64,000 nt of DNA, taken from the NCBI GenBank assembly GCA_021307315.1, contig JAJSPD010000041.1, positions 1 through 64,000 of the forward strand. Direction: 5' to 3'. The notes under the pieces were generated by a model that was not told the DNA's origin, did no database searches, and saw only the letters and a program-made list of their open reading frames with translations. Numbering within the stretch: the first letter of the stretch is position 1; the number at the start of each line of letters is the position of its first letter. This document shows positions 59,956 through 64,000 of the stretch, piece after piece. The DNA is from Bisporella sp. PMI_857. Taxonomy: Eukaryota > Ascomycota > Leotiomycetes > Helotiales > Helotiaceae. The position numbers and the translations under genes were made by a program.

Positions 59956-60232
59956 GGAAGTGTGCGGGCATGCCCCGTATGTCACGTGCCGACATGGGTG
60001 GTATACTGACTGTCAGAATTAGGGTCTAATAGGTAGCGGAATCTAATAGAGGATCTGCGAATCACGGTAATAGAATACGAGCTTGTAGGAGTGTTACAGA
60101 TGATGATATTATCTACGGTGATGAGCTGTAAATGAGGGGAAGATATTTTCTAGTTCCTTGGCATGCTTTACGTAAGCCGATTCCTGACACCGACAGTCTC
60201 CGCAAATTTGTCCACAACTCAACGACAACCAA

Positions 60233-63202
60233 ATGGGCGCCGAAATTAGCCAGGTTGTCAAGTCAGACCTTGATGGCTCAACTTTAGAGGAATTGCTATC
60301 CAACGAAAAGGTGTCCCTTATAGATTTCAAGGATGTGAACAGTATCTAACGCGTACACAGTTTGTCCAGACAATCCGGGAAGCTGTACCAAGGCTTGACG
60401 AGAGTGTGCGCAAAACTCTGTGCAATATTTTGACCAAAAAGTCCACGAAAAGGCGCTCGAAAGAGAACGGACAACCAGGTTCTGCAACCGAAGAGAGCCC
60501 TTTATCTCAGGACGCTGTCGTAGGAACATCAGTGCAAGACGATGATCCACAAGAGGCCGCTGCCGCAGGTACCAACGATGCTACGTTGGACGCTACCGCA
60601 GCCTTATCGACCGCGTTGTCGGGCGCTGCCGCAGCCTTGTCGACCACGTCTGACGTAGCCTTGCTGGGCGAGAATGATAGAACTCAGCCCTTATGGGAAG
60701 TCAAAGAAGACGAGGTCGCCCTACCTTCAGAGATTGCCGACTCATTTAAGAGATGGAAAGCGGATCCTGCAATTTTCTTACGGAGTGACAGTTCGGAAGC
60801 TCCAACGTCTCTTACGGAGCACTACAACTACGCACTTTCTGTGCGTACTTCTGCTGTTTCCAACAAGATTCTATGGAGATTTGTCACGACAGCATATTAT
60901 GACGTTATCTCCGCGCGATCTCAGTCAGATAGGTATTCCATCACTAAAGAGGCGGTTGCGTTTGCGGTGGCTGTCATTTGCAAGTCATCTTCTTATGAAC
61001 GAGAAGTAGTCGAGGCAAATCTCATTAATTGGGCAAGAGATGGAGCGAAGAACCGAGCTCTCGCTGATAAGTTGGGAGGTACTGGCTGCTATTTCTACTA
61101 TCCACAACATCTTAGTGAATGGATGTAAGTATATGCCTTCGCCATGATCTCCTCATTTGACGGTTTTAGTTGGATGAAACACCTTCCTCTAGGTGCGTAC
61201 GATAAAGCGGCCAAACTGCTAAACGAGTTCGGCATATTGGAGAAAGCCCAGCAATCAGGCGCGGTCGACCTTGCAAGGAGCATCGAGACGATATTAAAGG
61301 CGCCTTTCCAGTCTACTGTTCCAACACAGTCGCAGGGAGAATGGATTTTGCCAATTTTGCTACAGCAAACGACCGATAGTGCAGAAGGTGCAGCACGTAA
61401 GTGTTGTGTTTATCGTCACTGTGTGCACTTGATTAATTGTTATAGCTCGTGAACACACATCAGGACTACAGAAAAGAAAATCAATAACGATAGCGCCGCC
61501 GAAAAAAAGACAGAGATTAGAAACGGGTATTGCACAGAGGCCATGCCTTCCCACGCCCCGGTCACACGAAGACCTCTCTGCTGGACCAGTATGTGATACG
61601 AGACCATCCTCGTTTCAGAGCAACAGCGTCGCTGCGACACCATCGACAACACCCAGTCAGAGCATCGGTTCGAGCATATCAGCAACGGAGGATCAGCAGC
61701 CTACGGCATCGAAACATAACGACTATGTGGTAATTGAGCAGCCCGTGGCGAATGCGCAAGATCCGGATCAATTATGCACCATTCAGCCTAAAACAAACCA
61801 ATTGGACCAGGAACTGCCAATGAGGCTACAGCTGCGACAGAGAGATTGGCAACTCGAATGGTATTCTTCCACTGGCAATGTTATTTCGCAGCTGTTTCTT
61901 CCAGCCCCTGATCCGAGATCCCAGCTCCAGCTTCCCGTCCAGAGGAAAGTTGCGGACACAGCTGAGTCAATTTGGTTTGCCATGAAAGGGGATACCAGCG
62001 CTCTGAAGCGTTTATTTAGCGAAGGACTGGCGTCTCCGGTAGAAGTGAGCAGTTCTCGGGAGCTTTCCTTGTTAGGGGTAGGTCTTACTTAGCTTTATAG
62101 CATACTGGTAATCGCTAAGAATTGCTAGTGGGCACTCTACGCTGGAATGTGGAACTATCGTACTGTTCAGTTTCTGGTCATGGAGTGTAAGGCGCCTGTT
62201 GATGATTGGTGAGTATTAAGATGGAATCAAGTAACGTCAGCTATGTCGACAAAGCTGCTGACCGCCCAGTCTAGGTCCTATAACCATGCATGGGAATATG
62301 CATATCGCAATAGTTGCGACATTACGGAGCTCAACGGGCTTAAATGCATTATGGCGAACCCGAACATTCATAGGGATTGGATCGGGGAGCAGAACTTTGC
62401 CGAAATCCATGCAATTGTTCTTGGCCGATCGTCTAAACTGCTCGTGACCGAGCTTGACGACAACCCGTACGCCGTATATGCCAAGGATGCCAAAGGCCGC
62501 ACCGCGCTTGCCTGGGCCACGGCCCGGGCCCAGTTGGATGACATGGAGCTCCTGATAGCCCGCGGCTCCCTCGTAGACGCGATGGATACTAGCGGCCGCT
62601 CCATTCTCCTGAATGCAGTCGACAGCTCCAACAACGAGGGCCTCCGCATCATCCTTGAGGCCGGGGCAAATCCCAACCCAGTAGTGCCCGAAGGCCTGTT
62701 CCGCAGCAGCCCGCTTATTGCGGCCGGCGTAGGCGGTAAGCTGGAAATGATCAAGTTGCTCATCAAATTTGGCGCTGAGATCGGCGCGACCAATCCGGAG
62801 GGATGGACGGCATTACAGGCAGTTATTAAAGCGCAAAATGTCGAATGTGCAAATGTCCTGCTCACTCGTGGTGCTGACCTGGGCTACATATCGAAGAATG
62901 GACATTCAGCGCTTACGACAGCGATAATCTACAACAGCCATGCTGTGCTGAAGCTCTTGATCGACTGGTACCACACCAGCCATCTAAATCTAAATGGGCT
63001 CCAGGTGCTGCCCATCATAGCAGGGTCCGCGGACGCGGAGACCATGTCAATCCTCGGGGCGTCAGCCCTAAAGCAGACTCTACTTAATGGGTCTGAATTC
63101 GCTACCAGCTACGAAATTCTTCAATCACGAGCGGACTATGATGAGAGACTGGGCGACGCCTTCAATGAATTTTTGTCTATCGCGGGCCCAAGGAGGAAGT
63201 AG
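60233..63202 (+). CDS. ankyrin-repeat protein with possible N-myristoylation site
   Basis: Six exons: 60233-60310, 60361-61124, 61170-61396, 61446-62077, 62129-62208 and 62275-63202; all phases agree, 902 aa. The N-terminus MGAEIS fits an N-myristoylation signal. Then come a basic patch (KKSTKRRSKENG), an Ala/Ser/Thr-rich stretch, a conserved-looking helical region (SLTEHYNYALSVRTSAVSNK, WMKHLPLGAYDKAAKLLNEF), a basic PPKKRQR run and a Ser/Thr/Gln-rich linker. The C-terminal ~400 residues hold at least five ankyrin repeats (DTSGRSILLNAV, PEGWTALQAVIKAQ, KNGHSALTTAI). Ankyrin proteins mediate binding; partners are unknown. Exon 6 is strikingly GC-rich from about 62430 to 63060 compared with its neighbours. 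Myristoylation and the basic run point in different directions for location, so that is open. Confidence 0.8.
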
Positions 63203-63356
63203 CTGTCTTGCGGAAACCGACATCGCATCCATCGTTTACTATATATAATTCCACCTGCTCGAAAACACTCAATCAATTCTTGTCAATCTTCCTTTTCCTT
63301 CGCATGTTCCCCCGTCCTTGGTTAGCGTTGGCGAAGTGCGTCTTCTGCCATCCTTT

Positions 63357-64000
63357 CTATGTTCCTGCACCAAAATCTATTGATACATTGTGTAACTTCT
63401 CAGACTCTTGACTGAGTTTCTGCATTTCTGCTTCCAAATCCTGCGGGCAGAATATCTTGCAGAGGTTTGTCATATCATCGTAGACCCTACAAGATGGTCA
63501 TCAGTCGGCCAGACATCTCCCAGCGATTCTTTGCTTACACTTGACGTTGCTGGGAGCCGGGAATATTTATTATGTTTCCAATGTTAAAACATAACGAGTA
63601 GAGACGATTACGAGCATCCCAGTCTTCCGCCGGTTCTGACACAGGGAAATGTCGTTTATATATGTGTGTGTAAGTTTCTTTGCTAAGCCTATGTCTCGGT
63701 GCTCTCCAGTTTCCTATATCGTACTCGTTATGACCGTAGAATGAGCAGGCATCAAAGATAAAAGCATGTCCAGTCTTAGCATCCATGGCTGTATTACCAT
63801 CCCAGCAGTCACCGTGGATTAGCGAGGGCTTCAGTACTCTACCTTCGGCCTGAAGTGGGAGAAGGAGGCGAGGCACGACTTTCCTCAATGTGATCTCGCA
63901 TACCACCTCAAACTCGGGCCATTTAAGATAATGCTTGACCAGTTTCATGAGGTATCCAAGATGTCGTGAGAACACAGCACACCAGGAATCGTCCCATTGG
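63357..64000 (-). CDS. fructosamine-kinase-like phosphotransferase, 3' part (runs off window)
   Basis: Two exons in view: 63539-64000 (open to the edge) and 63357-63486, with a 52-nt intron (GTAAGC..CTTGTAG). The visible ~195 residues carry the phosphotransferase catalytic loop IHGDCWDGN and the metal-binding FDACSFYGHNEYDIG, then RLSKETYTHIYKRHFPVSEP and NRLYSLCFNIGNIIN. This matches the fructosamine/ketosamine-3-kinase branch of the protein-kinase-like fold, which phosphorylates sugar adducts on proteins in deglycation. Some fungal members act on other small molecules. The N-terminal lobe lies beyond base 64000, so completeness cannot be judged. The frame continues upstream of the internal GTG at 63975 with QWDDSWCAVFSRH. 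Confidence 0.82.

Noticed and set aside
62368..62865. 165-codon minus-strand frame
   Set aside because: Shadow of the GC-rich ankyrin exon; the plus-strand ankyrin repeats are unmistakable.
57076..63202. Secondary-metabolite cluster around the LaeA-like gene
   Set aside because: No synthase, P450, transporter or other tailoring gene is nearby, and LaeA-like paralogues are common outside clusters.

Overview
The window is nuclear DNA of a filamentous ascomycete (Pezizomycotina; Leotiomycetes is only a guess). The support is short introns (about 38-60 nt in most cases, a few of 100-190 nt) with GT..AG ends and CTAAC-type branch sites, plus families typical of these fungi: fragments of Zn2Cys6 transcription factors, a PTH11/rhodopsin-like membrane protein, a DUF3295 protein, an EST1-type DNA/RNA-binding-domain protein, a LaeA-like methyltransferase, a JmjC protein and an ankyrin protein. 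I see no prokaryotic features, rRNA, tRNA or CRISPR. Gene density is low and much of the sequence is transposon debris, gene relics and duplicated segments. Several relics carry changes of the kind left by RIP (CpA to TpA).

Left third (1-22 kb): a 668-aa F-box protein (3761-5887, minus) with a tiny first exon; a gene-poor stretch with several LTR remnants and a perfect solo LTR (9498-9679); a PP5-like phosphatase catalytic domain (10522-11652); a stray piece of an EST1-like gene (13611-13955, minus); a truncated Zn2Cys6-type regulator (14242-15387); and an EST1-like gene (19106-21680) with an LTR only 20 bp beyond its apparent ancestral stop. The F-box and EST1-like genes, otherwise unrelated, share a homologous 5' module that includes an intron.

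Middle (22-44 kb): gene relics including a RasGEF piece, a second perfect solo LTR (26917-27098), and a 0.9-kb tandem array of 11 palindromic units (27295-28195). After these come a JmjC protein with an 18-bp coding repeat (28895-30641, minus), a PTH11-like receptor (31798-33073, minus), a DUF3295 protein (34074-35527, minus), a 16-copy minisatellite (35905-36270), hypothetical genes, a predicted secreted 311-aa glycoprotein (40044-41229, minus) and a Ras GTPase (42614-43299). One segment near 18 kb recurs inverted near 42 kb.

Right third (43-64 kb): a Zn2Cys6 regulator pseudogene is split by a 3,510-bp hAT transposon (44605-48114) with a perfect 8-bp target-site duplication and a nearly complete-looking transposase. 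Then follow a decayed SWIRM gene, a two-exon hypothetical gene, a 298-bp MITE with 54-bp inverted repeats and an 8-bp duplication, a multi-exon hypothetical gene, a LaeA-like methyltransferase (57076-58053, minus), a six-exon ankyrin gene of 902 aa (60233-63202) and the 3' part of a fructosamine-kinase-like gene leaving the window on the right. I see no metabolic operon or cluster logic. The window is best read as housekeeping or signalling genes scattered through a rearranged, repeat-rich accessory region. All gene models were built by eye from splice signals and reading frames; no searches were run.
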